Source of the DNA: Stenogyne calaminthoides
Lineage: Eukaryota; Streptophyta; Magnoliopsida; Lamiales; Lamiaceae
Assembly: GCA_037126765.1 (NCBI GenBank)
Contig: JBBCBC010000012.1
Span: forward strand, 2,356,001-2,420,000
Length of the DNA: 64,000 nt
Reading direction: 5' to 3'
Positions 1-12,275 of this stretch are shown here, piece after piece (within the stretch, counting starts at the first letter, position 1; every line of letters starts with the position of its first letter). The position numbers and the translations under genes were made by a program. The notes under the pieces are model-generated. The model was not told where the DNA came from and searched no databases. It saw only the letters and a list, made by a program, of their open reading frames with translations.

Positions 1-1958
1 CAACTTCTTCAATCTTTCTTCAAATTCACCACGATATTTTGTCCCAGCAACGAGAAGACCCATATCGAGGGTTATCACCTGAAAAAACAAACAAATAAAA
101 AGATGTGAAGAAAGAGTAATAGAAGGCAAATTTTAATTCGCAAGTTTCAATGCAACAGAATCAAATTTTTCAACTTGAAATGTTAAAAGAACAAACATCT
201 GATAGTAGAATTTCATGTTGTAACTGAATCAAGTGTAGATAAATAACCACAGACCCATATTCAACTAGCAGACCAACTAAAGCACATACAGCATTAGCTT
301 GCATGTGTTGTTTGATTACTACACTTCTCCAAAAGGTGGGGGACCACCCCCTAATACACCCATAACTCCATAAGAGAAATCTACATTGTGCCAGACCCCC
401 TTCTGAGTTCATCATTATTCCATAATCTCATGATTATTCAAGAATAAAATATGCATCAATATGTAATTATTTCGTATTATAAAGGACATCAATACTAGTA
501 TACCTTTTTCCCTTCTATGGTTTCCGGAACATCCCCATTCGCTATTCTCTGAGCAAGGCCCTCGGCAATAGCTGTTTTTCCGACACCAGGTTCTCCAATG
601 AGGCAAGGATTATTTTTAGTGCGCCTGCCTAAAATTTGAGTAACACGTTCAATTTGTCTTTGCCTTCCTACAACAGGGTCTAGTTTACCCTAGAAAGAAA
701 AAACAAACTTCGGTTAATACCCCAGAAGGAAACCAATCATCAGAAATACAAAATCTTGAAAACTACCTCTTCTGCAAGCTTGGTCAAATTGGTACCATAC
801 TCCTCCAACGTAGGCATTTTGTTGCCAGAGCTTCCACCTCCAACACCAGCACCAACAGTCTCTGCACTCTCACCCACCATTCTAATAACCTGCTTTATCA
901 AATGCAGTCCTTCAGTTTCATAGTAATAACAAAACAATAGTACATAAGAGAAATGAAACTTCCAATACTTTCCTGAGTTCGAATATTACTGGGGTCAGCA
1001 CCCAAATTCTCAAGGACACGGGCAGCCACACCTTCACCCTCTCGGAGCAATCCCAGTAGCAAGTGCTCTGATCCAATATAATTGTGGCCTGAACCAGAAA
1101 AGTGTGAATCCCTAGTTTCAGATCAGCAGTACTGATACTATTGGTGAGAAATTGTTCCATTTAAAAGATGAACAACAAGGAATATTTAAACGTCCTAGAC
1201 AAGATTACAAGCATGCAGAGAGGGAGAAGCGGGAAAGTGACAGAACTACACCTACAAACGAAATAATCACTAAACCCCAGTGATTTATGAAGAAATAAGA
1301 AGCAGACTACCCAATAAGGCACTAACCTCATATAAAAACTTAAAAAAAGAAAATAAAAATTAACACTCAAAAAAAAGTTGCAAACTTTTTTACCAAGTTG
1401 ACGGGCATCCTCGAGTGAGAGTTCTAGAACACGCTTTGCACGAGGAGTGAAAGGTATCTCCACAGCAACGAATCCACTTCCTCGTCCGATTATTTTCTCC
1501 ACCTCCACACGGGCATCTTTCAAATTTATTCCCATGGATTTAAGGACCTTTGCAGCAATCCCAGTGCCCTCACCAATAAGTCCCAACAAGATCTGCTCCG
1601 TTCCAACAAAATTATGGCCAAGTCGTCTTGCTTCCTCTTGAGCAAGCATAATAACCTTTATTGCTTTTTCTGTAAAGCGCTCAAACATGGCTCGTGGAGC
1701 CATTTGTGACTTTCTTCCCCTTCTAGTGGGGGCTCTAGATGCTACCTTTGCTTGGAGTGTTTGAATAGTTGGGTGCAACATAGCATCTAAGGAATTACTT
1801 CCTCTCAATCCTGAGAAACTGTTAATCCTCATTGGAACCAAATGTGTACTGCACAACATTGTTGCTGCTCTTGTTTTATTAGATCCCCTAAATTGCCTAT
1901 TATTCACCAAACCAACTGAAGTGGGCAAATTCGTTGATTGAAGTAAAGTATGATCCAT
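1..1958 (-). CDS. CLPC: Chloroplast Clp protease ATPase subunit ClpC (Hsp100), 5' part, five exons, runs off the left edge
   Basis: ClpC is the stromal AAA+ unfoldase that feeds substrates to the ClpP/R protease and assists protein import at the inner envelope. Coding exons on the minus strand are 1394-1958, 973-1088, 767-889, 504-689 and 1-78; they join in one frame to give 356 residues, against about 920 for the family. The first ~90 residues are a variable, Ser/Thr/Arg-rich stretch that fits a transit peptide. Next come two Clp N repeats: MFERFTEKAIKVIMLAQEEA followed by LGHNFVGTEQILLGL, then LGHNYIGSEHLLLGL. The linker [20 protein letters not shown] leads into the first AAA+ domain, with Walker A GEPGVGKT at about residues 300-307. 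The ATG at 1956-1958 lies two bases after an acceptor AG and begins the conserved xLLQSTN start. All introns are GT-AG except the one after exon 973-1088, whose donor reads GA. ClpC1 and ClpC2 cannot be told apart here. Confidence 0.95.
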
Positions 1959-2567
1959 TTCTGCCAGCAGACAATTGCAGTTAGAATAGCAGGATAAATT
2001 AACCCATAACGAATGAAAACAAATTGGCAAACATGATCTGTTTATTATTTCAAATTGTAACAAACTATTTAGACAAATCATCTACATTGACCAAAGAACT
2101 ACAACAAGGTAGGAATTTCTATTATCAGGTGCATTATGCAGCAGCGCCTAGAGTTTGCCAAATTAAAACAAGCAAGCAATTATAATAGTTAGATTACAAA
2201 AGAATCAAACGAAGACATACATTGATACAGTACGTGTTCCTAAATAGAAATCAAAATTGAAGAAAAAGAAACAAGATAACACGCACAAAGAAAGACGAAA
2301 ACATTAATTTGCTAACAAAAAAAAAAGAGAGATACCTTCAAGTTCTTGCAGAGCTTCCTATCGATTTTCGCCCTAGTTTTAGGATATTCCGCCGGAAATG
2401 TAGCTTCTGGCAGCCGGAAATTGAAGAAACAAAATGAGATAACACTCGCAATCAAAGAAGAAAATGAGAGACGAAAAAGAAATTGAAAACGGGGGTTTCG
2501 ATGTTTCTTAGGGCAAAATATGTATACCACCGCGTTCATAAAAATAGTTGCACGAATAGAAAGCAGA
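1959..2567 (-). other. ClpC 5' UTR with a leader intron
   Basis: A donor (AAG|GTATCT) at 2335-2334 and an acceptor (GGCAG|AAATGG) at 1962-1961, just before the ClpC ATG, define a leader intron of about 375 bp in the 5' UTR. The first, non-coding exon would run from about 2567 (inferred from the TATA box) to 2336. Leader introns are common in highly expressed plant plastid-protein genes. The transcription start itself is inferred, not seen. Confidence 0.6.
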
Positions 2568-2595
2568 TAGATGATAGCATTGTCCTGCCTTGTGG

Positions 2596-2604
2596 ATTTA
2601 TATA
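2596..2604 (-). promoter_or_regulatory. TATA box of ClpC
   Basis: TATATAAAT on the minus strand lies about 260 bp upstream of the leader-intron donor and in an otherwise unassigned region, a suitable place for the ClpC core promoter. It predicts a start near 2565-2575. Confidence 0.5.
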
Positions 2605-2606
2605 TC

Positions 2607-3038
2607 TATGTGCTACCTCTATCGACTACGCTGCACCCTCACGAAAATGCCGTTGGATTAAAGTCTAGATAAAGTTTAGTTATATCAACGGCAGGGATCT
2701 TTTCTTTTTTTAATTCGTATTTGTTGGAAGGGGCTTGCAGCTTGGGCTTGGAGGGGGTAAAATTGTAATTGTGAATTGTGTGGGCGGCTGAGAGCTATGT
2801 TTAGGTGTTAGGTGAGAACTCGTTCTCTTTTCTTATTGCCTATTTTGCCCCTGATCGTTCTCTTTCACTAGCTCCAAATAAGGGGATTTCTAAAGTAAGA
2901 CGGTTTTTTTTGGTTCTCAAAATCAAAGAAACAGGGTACTCGGAAATTGATGGGAAAAAACAAATCTCATTATATTCTTCTGATTAAAAAATATTTTTTT
3001 TTTTCATAATTTGGTTCAAATATAATCATAAATATATA
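2607..3038. other. ClpC upstream intergenic DNA
   Basis: AT-rich DNA with T-runs. It presumably holds the distal ClpC promoter. I see no coding potential; the short frames here lack recognisable domains. Confidence 0.5.
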
Positions 3039-3524
3039 TTCCCTCCGTCCCACGAAAGTAGACCAAATTTATATGGTTTGGTCTCCCATTAACCAGGTTT
3101 ATGCTATGAACTTAGATTATTTGATCAATTTCACTTATTTTCCAACACATTTTTCTAAACCACTAAACTTGACTCAGATTATCTGTTTGGGTAGGGGTTT
3201 GGGTAAAGGTCAAAATGACATGAATTAAAAATGAGATTCATAAAGCGTTTAACCAAGTTTCATATCTGAGTTTTTATCAGTTTATATTTGGGTCCGTCTC
3301 ACAAAAATAGGTCAAATGATATATTTAATATATTATTGATGTCTCATTTCCATATTTTTATCTTTATTTGATGTATCTTATTTTTTCTCAATCAATATTT
3401 AAGTACTACAATAAGGGTAAAATGGGAATATAATGCAAAAGTTTGATGCTCTAATTATAATAATTTACATTTCTTAGTCTGCGTAAAAATAAAACTAGAT
3501 CTATCTTTATATATGGAGGGAGTA
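3039..3524. mobile_element. Stowaway-like MITE
   Basis: The left end reads TTCCCTCCGTCCCACGAAAG and the right end ATATATGGAGGGAG followed by TA. This is the CTCCCTCCGT terminal inverted repeat of Stowaway (Tc1/mariner-type) MITEs, which duplicate TA. The interior is AT-rich and non-coding. At about 485 bp it is long for a Stowaway, and an internal GTCCGTCTCAC motif near 3292 suggests a composite or nested origin. Confidence 0.7.
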
Positions 3525-3542
3525 TATTATCACCAAAAAAAA

Positions 3543-4191
3543 TCCCTATTTCCTGTATTACTAATAGATATTTCATTTTGATGATGTCTCCTCTTGTGAT
3601 TAATTTGGATGATATGTCATTTTGAGGTTAATTTAGATGAGTTATTATATTTTATTGTATTGATGTGTCATTATTCTATTGGTTTTTAATTAATATGTGG
3701 CATTCATGTGGCATTTTAATGTGTTGTTTAATTAAAAGAAATTACAATAACTAAGATTTGAGCATTGCACATCTTACACCATATTTATATCTAATTGCAC
3801 TAAACTCACTAAACTATCACTAAAATTGTACCTAAACCACGTAACTATTTTTTGTTGCACTATACTATACAAACTATATATTATTTTATTACTCTTAAAC
3901 TACCAAACTAATTTTTCAAGTTAAATTTTTTAAGTCTGAAGAAAGATTAAAAATACTAAAATTTAAGTTAAAAATTCGTGAATCATTTACAAAATAAGTA
4001 GAATTTGACACAATAATTTTAAAATTATTCCAATAATTAAAGCAGATATACTAATATACACCCTGAAAAAAAATCAATTCATATTTAGTGCATTTATGCA
4101 CATAATTATATTTTTTTTATTAATATATTATATATTATGAATATTGCATTTTATAATTAAAGAACCGCATAATACGCGGATACTAAACTAG
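3543..4191 (+). mobile_element. Candidate non-autonomous Helitron
   Basis: The 3' end shows the Helitron signature: a short hairpin CCGCATAATACGCGG at about 4165-4179, then 8 bases to the terminal CTAG at 4188-4191, followed by T. The proposed 5' end begins TCCCTATTTCCTGTATTACT after an A, so the element would sit between A and T as Helitrons do. The interior holds CACTAAACT-type repeats that are frequent in small plant Helitrons. There is no coding sequence. The 5' end is the less certain boundary. Confidence 0.55.
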
Positions 4192-4659
4192 TTAGAGTTG
4201 AGACAAAGTATTTAAGTTAAAGAAAGGAATCGTATGAGCAAGATATGTTAATTATCAATTCAGAATTAGAGGAAAAAATTAATGTTCATTTTATGGCGTA
4301 GATCATAATACATGCATTGTAATGAAACAATTATTGTTGTTTGTAAAGAAAGTGAGTTATTGATAATCAAAGTAAATTAATTTATGAACGGAATTTTTAA
4401 GTTTTAAATTTTAAATCTTAATTTTAGTGAGAAGGGAATAATTGGCCTTGGTTTAAATTTGCCTTACATGTATAATATTTTTCATGTTGTTTTGAGTATT
4501 TCAAAATTATAATTTCTCATTGATTCATAGCTTTTATGTTGTTCTTATCCAACTTCCGCTTATATCAAAACTATTAATTAATTTTATCATATAAAAGATA
4601 ATTTAGAACATATATTCTAATTTGGTGTTTCATTTTGTCTTACTTTTAACCAAGGACCT
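4192..4659. other. AT-rich intergenic DNA
   Basis: I see no gene, terminal inverted repeat or tandem repeat here. Confidence 0.4.
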
Positions 4660-5395
4660 TTAATCAAGGGTCCTGAAATCGGAAGTCGCTAGGTGGGGGA
4701 TTCTTATCGCCTAGCGCTTAAACTGTCCAATCGCAGTCTAATCGGTGCGATTTTGTTTTTAATAAGAAAAATACAAATTAAAATATATTAACAATATTCT
4801 AATGAAATGAAAATACGCAACCCTTGCTCAAAATATTCCTTCAACAAGTATCTAGAAACTATAATCTCCCAATGAGCAATCCTGTGGAATTCTGGGTAAA
4901 AAAATATGTCCACATTGCATAAATAAATAAAAATGTCGTTCTATTCTCAACTGATCAACCTTCTCCATCTTCTTTCAAACACCAAAGAGAAAAAAAAAAA
5001 AAAACTAGATCTGGATTAGCGTCGCACAACGAGCGGCGGCGATAGCGGGCGGCGAGCGTGGGCCACTGCAAGGTTGGGCGGCGGGATTTAGGCGCTAGGC
5101 GGCGACATCGAGGGCTTCAATTCTTTGGTCTTTCCCTTGCGCAGTGAGTTCCAATTTGATTTGTGGATTGTGACAGTGAGCCCCGCTTTGATATAAGGTT
5201 ATATTTGTTTGTGTTTTTTTTAATTAAACTGAGAATTGAAAATGGCGAATTAGGAAAAGAAAACTAAAACCCGCCTAGTCTACTCGCCGCCTAGGAGCCG
5301 ACTAGGTCGCGCGTAATTCTGAAAATAATTTTATGCGCCGATTAGGGTGAAATTGGGTCAGCCGACGTCAGCTTAGGCTGATTTTTACATCTTTG
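4660..5395. repeat. Foldback-like repeat with a GC-rich centre
   Basis: The two ends share imperfect inverted motifs: CTAATCGGTGCGATTTT near 4740 faces the complement of AATTTTATGCGCCGATTAGG near 5330, and CGCCTAGCG-type motifs occur on both sides. The centre (about 5010-5120) is GC-rich, with many GGCGGCG runs in otherwise AT-rich DNA. This fits a foldback DNA transposon, class uncertain (hAT- or MULE-like). No coding sequence is visible. Confidence 0.35.
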
Positions 5396-6198
5396 CTTTT
5401 AATATATGATATGTGTCATTAATAATAATATATGAGGTATAAAGTATAAACTACATATTATGTATTAAAATTGTGAAACACGATATTAGAGATCAAAGTT
5501 AAATAATTTATACCGATAAAAAGATATTAGGCAATGACTTGTAATTGTGTCAACTTCTCTTTAACCTCACTATATTTTAAGAAATCATAATTTGTGGGTA
5601 TATATATATATATATTAACAAGTATATAAAATAAATTTGATTTATTCTTTTAATGGATTAATTATTTTTTTTTTACATTGATTATTAAATAGCACAATGG
5701 AAATTTTGATACATTTTATAGTTTAAGAAAAAATTGTTGATGTTGTACGGATGTTGTTTCATATGTTGGACAATATTTTGCCCAACATCATAAATTTGCT
5801 TGTAATTTCTCTAACACTAACTTCGTTTTAATAGATGTGTTTTTTTATGTTTCCTACATTGCAGGTTGATGATATATTCAGTTATTTGTCAGGCGGTTGC
5901 ATTGTAGATGCATGAGAATAAAAAGATCATGGGTGGTTACACCAAGATCATGGAGATAGTGAAGGAGAAGTTCTAGGCTATCCAAACCTAGTGGATAGGA
6001 CAATGCAGTTGATTTTCAAGTCTATAAATACAGCATTGGTCGACATTCAAGTTTGAGGAAAAGTGAAATACAATTTGCTCTACTCCAAACTTTAGAGAGA
6101 TCGAAGAATATTCGGAGACATGCAAAATCTATGGTGGAGTGATGTCTTTATAATGCACGGATTCTCCAAAAAAATACTATGGTGAAAGAATCGGATCT
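5396..6198. other. AT-rich intergenic DNA
   Basis: It contains an (AT)n stretch near 5600 and no recognisable coding sequence or element boundary. Confidence 0.4.
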
Positions 6199-7210
6199 GA
6201 AAAAAAAGAAAGCGGTGGATGTATTTTTTTTTTTTAATGGAAAAATGAAGGAGAGGCATGGCGGTGAGAAAGGCGGCGAAAAAAAAATTCTAAAATTATC
6301 ACATTTTCGCGATTATCCAAATTGTGGTTAACATTGGCGACGATCGGTTAGATGAATATTGATTAGATATGGCGGTGTTGGCAAGACAATTCGGCGACGG
6401 ATTCATTTTGGGACGGATCTGAAAAAAAAAAAAAAAAGGGATTTTTTTTTTGAAAATTTGTTGTCTTACATGTGCAGGCAATCAGGCATTATTTTGAAAG
6501 GGACAAAGGGTATAATAGAAAGGGTACTGGCTCTATATATAAAAAAATAAAAAAAAACGCAGTTTTCAAAATTTTTAAAATTATCATTGGTGCGATATGA
6601 TCATGTTGTGTGTTATTTGACTTATTTCTATTTCATTGGGCTATATCGCCACAATGTGGCTTATTTTCTTATTATTGGTTGAAAAAAAAACAAGCGGTGG
6701 ATGTATTGCGATTTCTAATGGAAAAATGAAGGAGAGGCATGGCGGTGAGGCGGCGTATCTGAAGAGAGCAGATCGATTCTTCATATGGGAAACTAAAATT
6801 ATCACATTAATTCGCGATTCTCCAAATGTGGTTGGCGGCGACAGCGGCGCTGGGGCAAGGTGGCAGACGGCGGTGTTGGCAAGACAATTCGGCGACGGAT
6901 CTGAGAGAAAGAAAGGGGACGGATCTGAAAGGGAAAGAAAGGGGGTGCAGGGATTTTATTTTTTTTTAATTTGTTGAAGGGGTGTGCAGGCAATCAGGAG
7001 GGACAAAGGGTATAATCGAAAGGGTACTGGCTATTTTGAAAAAATAAATAAAAATTGGGGCAAATTTGCAGTTTTCAAAAGTTATAATTAGAAAATTAAC
7101 ATTGAAGAGTATTCGATTATTGATTAGATATGATCATGTTGTGTGTTATTTGACTTATTTCAATTTCATTTTGTTATGTAACGACTTAAATTGACAATGT
7201 GGCTTGTTTT
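6199..7210. repeat. Imperfect direct duplication of about 0.5 kb
   Basis: Two copies, about 6199-6660 and 6690-7210, share an ordered series of segments: AAGCGGTGGATGTATT, GGAAAAATGAAGGAGAGGCA, GGCGGTGTTGGCAAGACAAT, GGACAAAGGGTATAAT and GATCATGTTGTGTGTTATTT. The second copy has extra GC-rich sequence (6830-6900). Open frames in it are not conserved between the copies, so it is unlikely to be coding. Confidence 0.7.
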
Positions 7211-8620
7211 AGATTGGATTCAAAAAAATTTAATTCTCAAACCCACCTACAAACTCTGATCCATAATGGTCAAAAGGTTGCGTCTCTGAATAACTATCCA
7301 TTGAATGATCTGCCCAAACTGGTCCAAATAATTTGAATCTCATTCATTCTTACTAAAATCTAGTTATTTAAATTTCCGTGGTCCACTATGTTCACTATAT
7401 TTTACGAATGGATTTGGTTCCATTATATATGCCTCAATTCATATAAAATAATAAATAAATACAGACCCAAAATTTCTTAAGGGGGATTCGAATTAAAACG
7501 AAGAGGAATCAAGACACCCTGCGACCAATTTTTTTCAAAAATCAGCATCATCATCAACGTCAATGGCTCCTTTCTCACGGTAGGATGCGACTCCCACTGG
7601 TCCCACGGTGTCCATGGTGCAACAGTTTTGGGGTGATGCCATCAGCGGGTGGCGATGTTTATTTTATTTGAAATCGAAATCTGATGGTCCAAATCTCGCC
7701 ATAAGTTCCTTTTTAAAATGTATCCCAACATTTCCCATCAATCCATTGCCACCAAATAGTCACACCTCCTTCCATATAACGAAGTTACATAACATATTTA
7801 TCTTATTAGATCAAAGTTTTAGGTTGAATAAGATCACTTTAGTTACTTTATTGAATATATTGCCTTTTTGGTGTGTCACATTTTTCACGGGTAGGGTTTT
7901 TATGATCTTGAGACGAAAAAGTTTTTTGTATCTCACTAGTTGTCATTTATAGTAATGTTTTTTACTCTCAATGAGAGCACCAATTTGATGAGAACCGCGA
8001 TTTCAAAACACAAATAATACGCAAAGAGGTCCCAATAGTCCAAGAAACAATTAAGTTTATACAAAATTGCCAAGGTTTTTTTTATTAAAATAAAGAAGAA
8101 CACGCCCACTATAAATAGAACACGCCCAAAAGGACAAATAGAGGACCAAAAGGACTGCCCAATAAGGATTTTTAAATACTATCGATCAAATAAAGGACCA
8201 AATATAATCTAATGTGTTAAAACGAACGGCAATAATAAATCTTGCGAAAACAATAACAATTTCTAATATAATCTTCTTGATAATCTTGCCCCAAATCTTG
8301 AAGATCTTCTTGTCAAGTCAAATTAAGGACCATATCTTTCCTTGTTCGCATCAAACACTTTCAACACTCTGAAAATACACGCGCACACACTTTCAAAAAC
8401 TAATGGTATTTTTTATAAAGAACATGATTTTTTAATAATAAAAACAATTTGATTTATGAACGAATTTTTAAATCTAATATTTAATTAAAATTTCAAATCT
8501 TAATTTTAGTTAATAAGGGGTAATTGACTATTTATATGGGTTAAAATTCACATATATATACGGGCAGAATAAACATGTGAAAAAATATAATAAATAAAGA
8601 ATAAAGTCTTCTATAGGCAT
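7211..8620. other. Intergenic DNA, no gene recognised
   Basis: AT-rich. A stretch around 7965-8060 (ATGAGAGCACCAATTTGATG and following bases) resembles the junction region of an LTR retrotransposon, but I see no matching second LTR. Short frames at 7608-7952 lack any recognisable domain. Confidence 0.35.
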
Positions 8621-8621
8621 C

Positions 8622-8795
8622 AAGTGCACCATAAATCTATAATGTATTTTTTAAGCGTGCAACTTGTTTTTTTGAAATATTCAACCTGTTTGTGCTTAAA
8701 CGTTCAACTTATAAATTGTATTTTTTATTATAAATAAGTTGAACGTTTTAGTAAAATAAATTGCACGTTTAAAAAATATGTTTGAATCAAGGGTG
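8622..8795. mobile_element. Small foldback MITE of the GTGCA family (diverged copy)
   Basis: AAGTGCACCATAAATCTATA opens an imperfect inverted repeat. TAAGCGTGCAACTTG near 8652 faces the complement of AATTGCACGTTTAAAAAATA near 8761. Related copies lie near 15.1, 33.3 and 54.4 kb. Non-coding; ends approximate. Confidence 0.45.
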
Positions 8796-11066
8796 GACCG
8801 CTGACGTATGTGTGGGCAACGCATCGCAAATGTCATGCCTCAATTTTTTTTAAGTATTATAGAAAAAATATTGAATGCATTGTCCACTATCTCATTTTAT
8901 AATTTTTCACGTACATATATTTATTTGTTGTGCTTTCTAAAGTTAAGATTAATTAGTCAGCAATTTCTAAAACAATATCTAATTATGAATTATGATGGAC
9001 TTTGAGGTTCTTTTTTAATTCCGAGGTTATAACCTATTGGTTTGGGGTTTTTTATTTCAATTTGTTAGTGACTTTTTTACTTTTGGGATAGCCTATTTTT
9101 AATTATTTAGATGTATTTTGTTTGTTAATTTTTTATTTTATTATTCACTCTGTCTGTGGTCTTTCTCTTTTCATTTTTTTTTTTAAAATATTGTACAAAT
9201 TTAGTTCTTCATATTTTTGTTCATTTTGTTTAAAATTTCTAACATCTTCTTTATTTATATGTTGCTCTCGCCTCTCACTATATGTATCTTCCCACTCGCA
9301 ATTTACAATTCGACAAACTCAGTAATTTTTTTTTTTTAAAATTATACTATATTATGTGTTGATTGTTGTTATAATATGCATCGCCATTAGCAATGTTTGA
9401 GGAAATTTTTTCTCATGCAAAACTACTAAAATTATCTTAGCATTCATATGATATGCACATGGGCAGATGTAAGGATATTCAAATTTATGTCTTGATTGGA
9501 CAAAATTCTTGCGTTCGCCCTGACTTGAATTATACATAGCACCTATTGTATAGGAGACTACATGTATTTATATATTTTCATGTGTCAATTTGTAATTTAG
9601 GTGCACCTTTTGGATGAATCAACTAAAACTATTTACTTGTATCCTTCCATAAGAAGATATGATCTAATAATTTTATGAATGTTCACAACTTATAATTTAG
9701 AACTAATTACATGCATCTTATTAATCAAACACCACCACTAGTTTCAAGGTGATTTTTCTTATTCATCCCAAAATTCCCTGTTGTCGTAGTTGTGTTGCAT
9801 GAGAAACTAGATATTTTATTTTCTCTTCCAGAAAAAAGATGTAGATTTTTAAGAATCTGAATTCTCATATATTTTCATTTAGTTTTTAGATTATCGCAAT
9901 GATTGCCCTCGAAAATTAACTAATTAATGAGACACGATTGATGAAATATATATGTTTTCATATGCCAGATCTTAAAAATTCACATCATAAATTTAATTTA
10001 TTTTGTTAAATTTTGAAAAAAAAAATCCATATAAAATTGAAAGTCGACTGATGAAAGCGAAATACTTTTGGGAACTTACTTTAAGATACAATTATAGAAT
10101 ACTATAACTCTAAAATACAAGACATTTTGAGTCTTATTTTAAAATATAAAAATTGAGCCAAAATGTCTTAATTGTTCTTATGTAAGTAATAATGTACATA
10201 AATGATGGGCATATGCAGTTTTATAATCTGATATTTTTTTATTGTTCACTGACATCAGAGCTGACAGTGTTCGAAGTTGTACATTTGGAAGTACTTTTTT
10301 TCTCACCTCATAATAAACTGCACATACATAGTAAATTTGAACATATGTTATAATTTTGCACATCCAGAATCTAAAATGTGCAGATTTTGAATTTTGTGAA
10401 ATGTGATGATTTGAGAGAAGAGAGAAATGAATTGGGAGGAAAAAAAAGGAGTTTATTGAAGAGAGAAGAGTTTCTACATAATAATGAAAAAAATAAATGA
10501 AAAAAAATTAAAAATAATTTTGGTATAAGTTGTAGTAAAGAGTACTAGCAAAAAGTGTTTGTACCTTAGATTAATAGTTGTGTTCATATTGTATCTTAGA
10601 GCAATTTTCCTAACACTTTTAGTCTAAACACAAAAATGAATTTTTTCGCTCCCGAGTCATTTCAGGCAAAAATATATACTTCATATCGGTAAAGTAACCC
10701 AATCACAAATCTTAAGAAGAAAATTGAGAATTTTCATAACTACCACAACCTATGTTGCATAGGTGCGGGGGTGGGGGGCGATAAAATACTGGTACAAGAA
10801 TATGAAATTTAAAAAAAAAATAGGATGTGATACGGCAATGATACGTCTGTTTATTTATATTTTATTATATATAACACCTATAAAATATATGAAAATTTTA
10901 AAATTAATATATCAAATGTATATAATTTACATAAAACTTAAGCATTTTTAATAAGTTAATGTAATTAAGTAACAAAACATTAATTCAAATAACATCAGCT
11001 CAATACATAAGTTAATACTAAAGAATTCAATATAAAACAAATGATATATTTTCAATTTAAATTATA
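8796..11066. other. Long AT-rich intergenic region
   Basis: T-rich and A-rich runs, with no conserved coding signature in any frame and no clear element boundaries. Small open frames such as 9122-9325 and 10763-10951 are low-complexity Phe/Lys/Ile-rich translations of AT-rich DNA. Confidence 0.5.
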
Positions 11067-11543
11067 CTACCTCCGTCCCAAAGAAATGTGCACGTTTACT
11101 GTTTTCACGTGTTTTTGCGAGCGAGTTTTTTATTAGTATTTGAAATGATAAAATATTTTTTAAAGATGCATGCAATAGATGAGAGGTAGATCAATAATAC
11201 CCCTCTTTAAAAATCAATTTATCATTTAAAATACTACTCCCTCCGTCTCATTTCAACTTGCACACTTACTTTTTTATCGTGTTTTAGTGAGAAAAGTTAT
11301 TTATTAGTATTTGAAATGATAAAGTAACTTTTAAATAGGGGTATGATAGATATATCTCTCCTCTATTATATGTCTTTTTAAAAATTACTCTATCATTTCA
11401 AATACTAATAAAAAACTCGATCGTTAAAACACGAGAAAACAGTAAATGTGAAGCTTCAAATGGGACGGAGGGAGTAATAAACAACTCGCTCACAAAAACT
11501 CGATAATAAAGTAGGTGTGCACGCTTTTATGGGGCGGAGGGAG
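11067..11543. mobile_element. Stowaway MITE interrupted by a second Stowaway MITE
   Basis: The outer element starts CTACCTCCGTCCCAAAG after TA and ends GGGGCGGAGGGAG before TA. Its arms pair around GAGCGAGTTTTTTATTA and the complement TAATAAACAACTCGCTC. The outer sequence is split at 11236/11477 by the inner element. Non-coding. Confidence 0.8.
11237..11474. mobile_element. Inner Stowaway MITE (nested)
   Basis: It starts CTCCCTCCGTCTCATTTCAA and ends TTCAAATGGGACGGAGGGAG, flanked on both sides by TA (11235-11236 and 11475-11476). At 238 bp it is a typical Stowaway size. It lies inside the outer copy, so it inserted later. Confidence 0.85.
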
Positions 11544-12275
11544 TATTACATAACAATGTTCAACTCAAATTACATATTTGTACTTAATAACATGACCATA
11601 TAGAGTTTTAGTCTTGAAAAATTGCAAAAATAAACAAAAAAATAAAAAAGAATATTTTTTTCTAAAAAAATAACCACTCACGCACTCTTCCCACACCGGA
11701 TACGCGTATTCAGCTTATCGAATGCACGTATTCTATTTTTTTTTTTTATTCACGGATTCGTCATGTGGCGTATCGGTGAGAATCCCACGCGAATCACACC
11801 CTAGAAATATCTGATATGGCGCGGTGGGTTTTTTAGAAGAATTCATGCATCATAGACCACAACTCAATATATAAGATAAAATAATATATTTTTTAGCACT
11901 AAATTATTTCACTATGTATTTATATAATATTCTCTTCGTCCATCAAATTTATATTCACTTGTCTTATTCGTCCGCCCACCAAATCTATTCTTATACCATT
12001 TATGGAAATAAATATTTTATCTTTAATCATCAATCATCACTTAATTACTTCAACTGTCATTACATTTTACTCACGAATTATCACTTTATTTATATATTAA
12101 AGAACCTCAAATCATGTGCTCTTCTCTTGGCTCCATTTTATTTATATAAAATTATCATTTTATCTCCATTTGGCTCAACAAACCGCTGCCTCTCGCTTCT
12201 TCCGCTAGAGATCACTTTAACAATTTTGTTGAGTCCGAGAGAGGAAAGGTCAGACGCAAGATCTTCGGGTTAATC
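11544..12275. other. Intergenic DNA between Stowaway pair and LINE
   Basis: AT-rich with small GC-rich islands near 11690-11820. I see no gene. Confidence 0.4.

Noticed and set aside
1447..1641. Plus-strand frame of 64 codons
   Set aside because: It is the reverse strand of the conserved ClpC N-domain exon; the sense protein matches the family closely.
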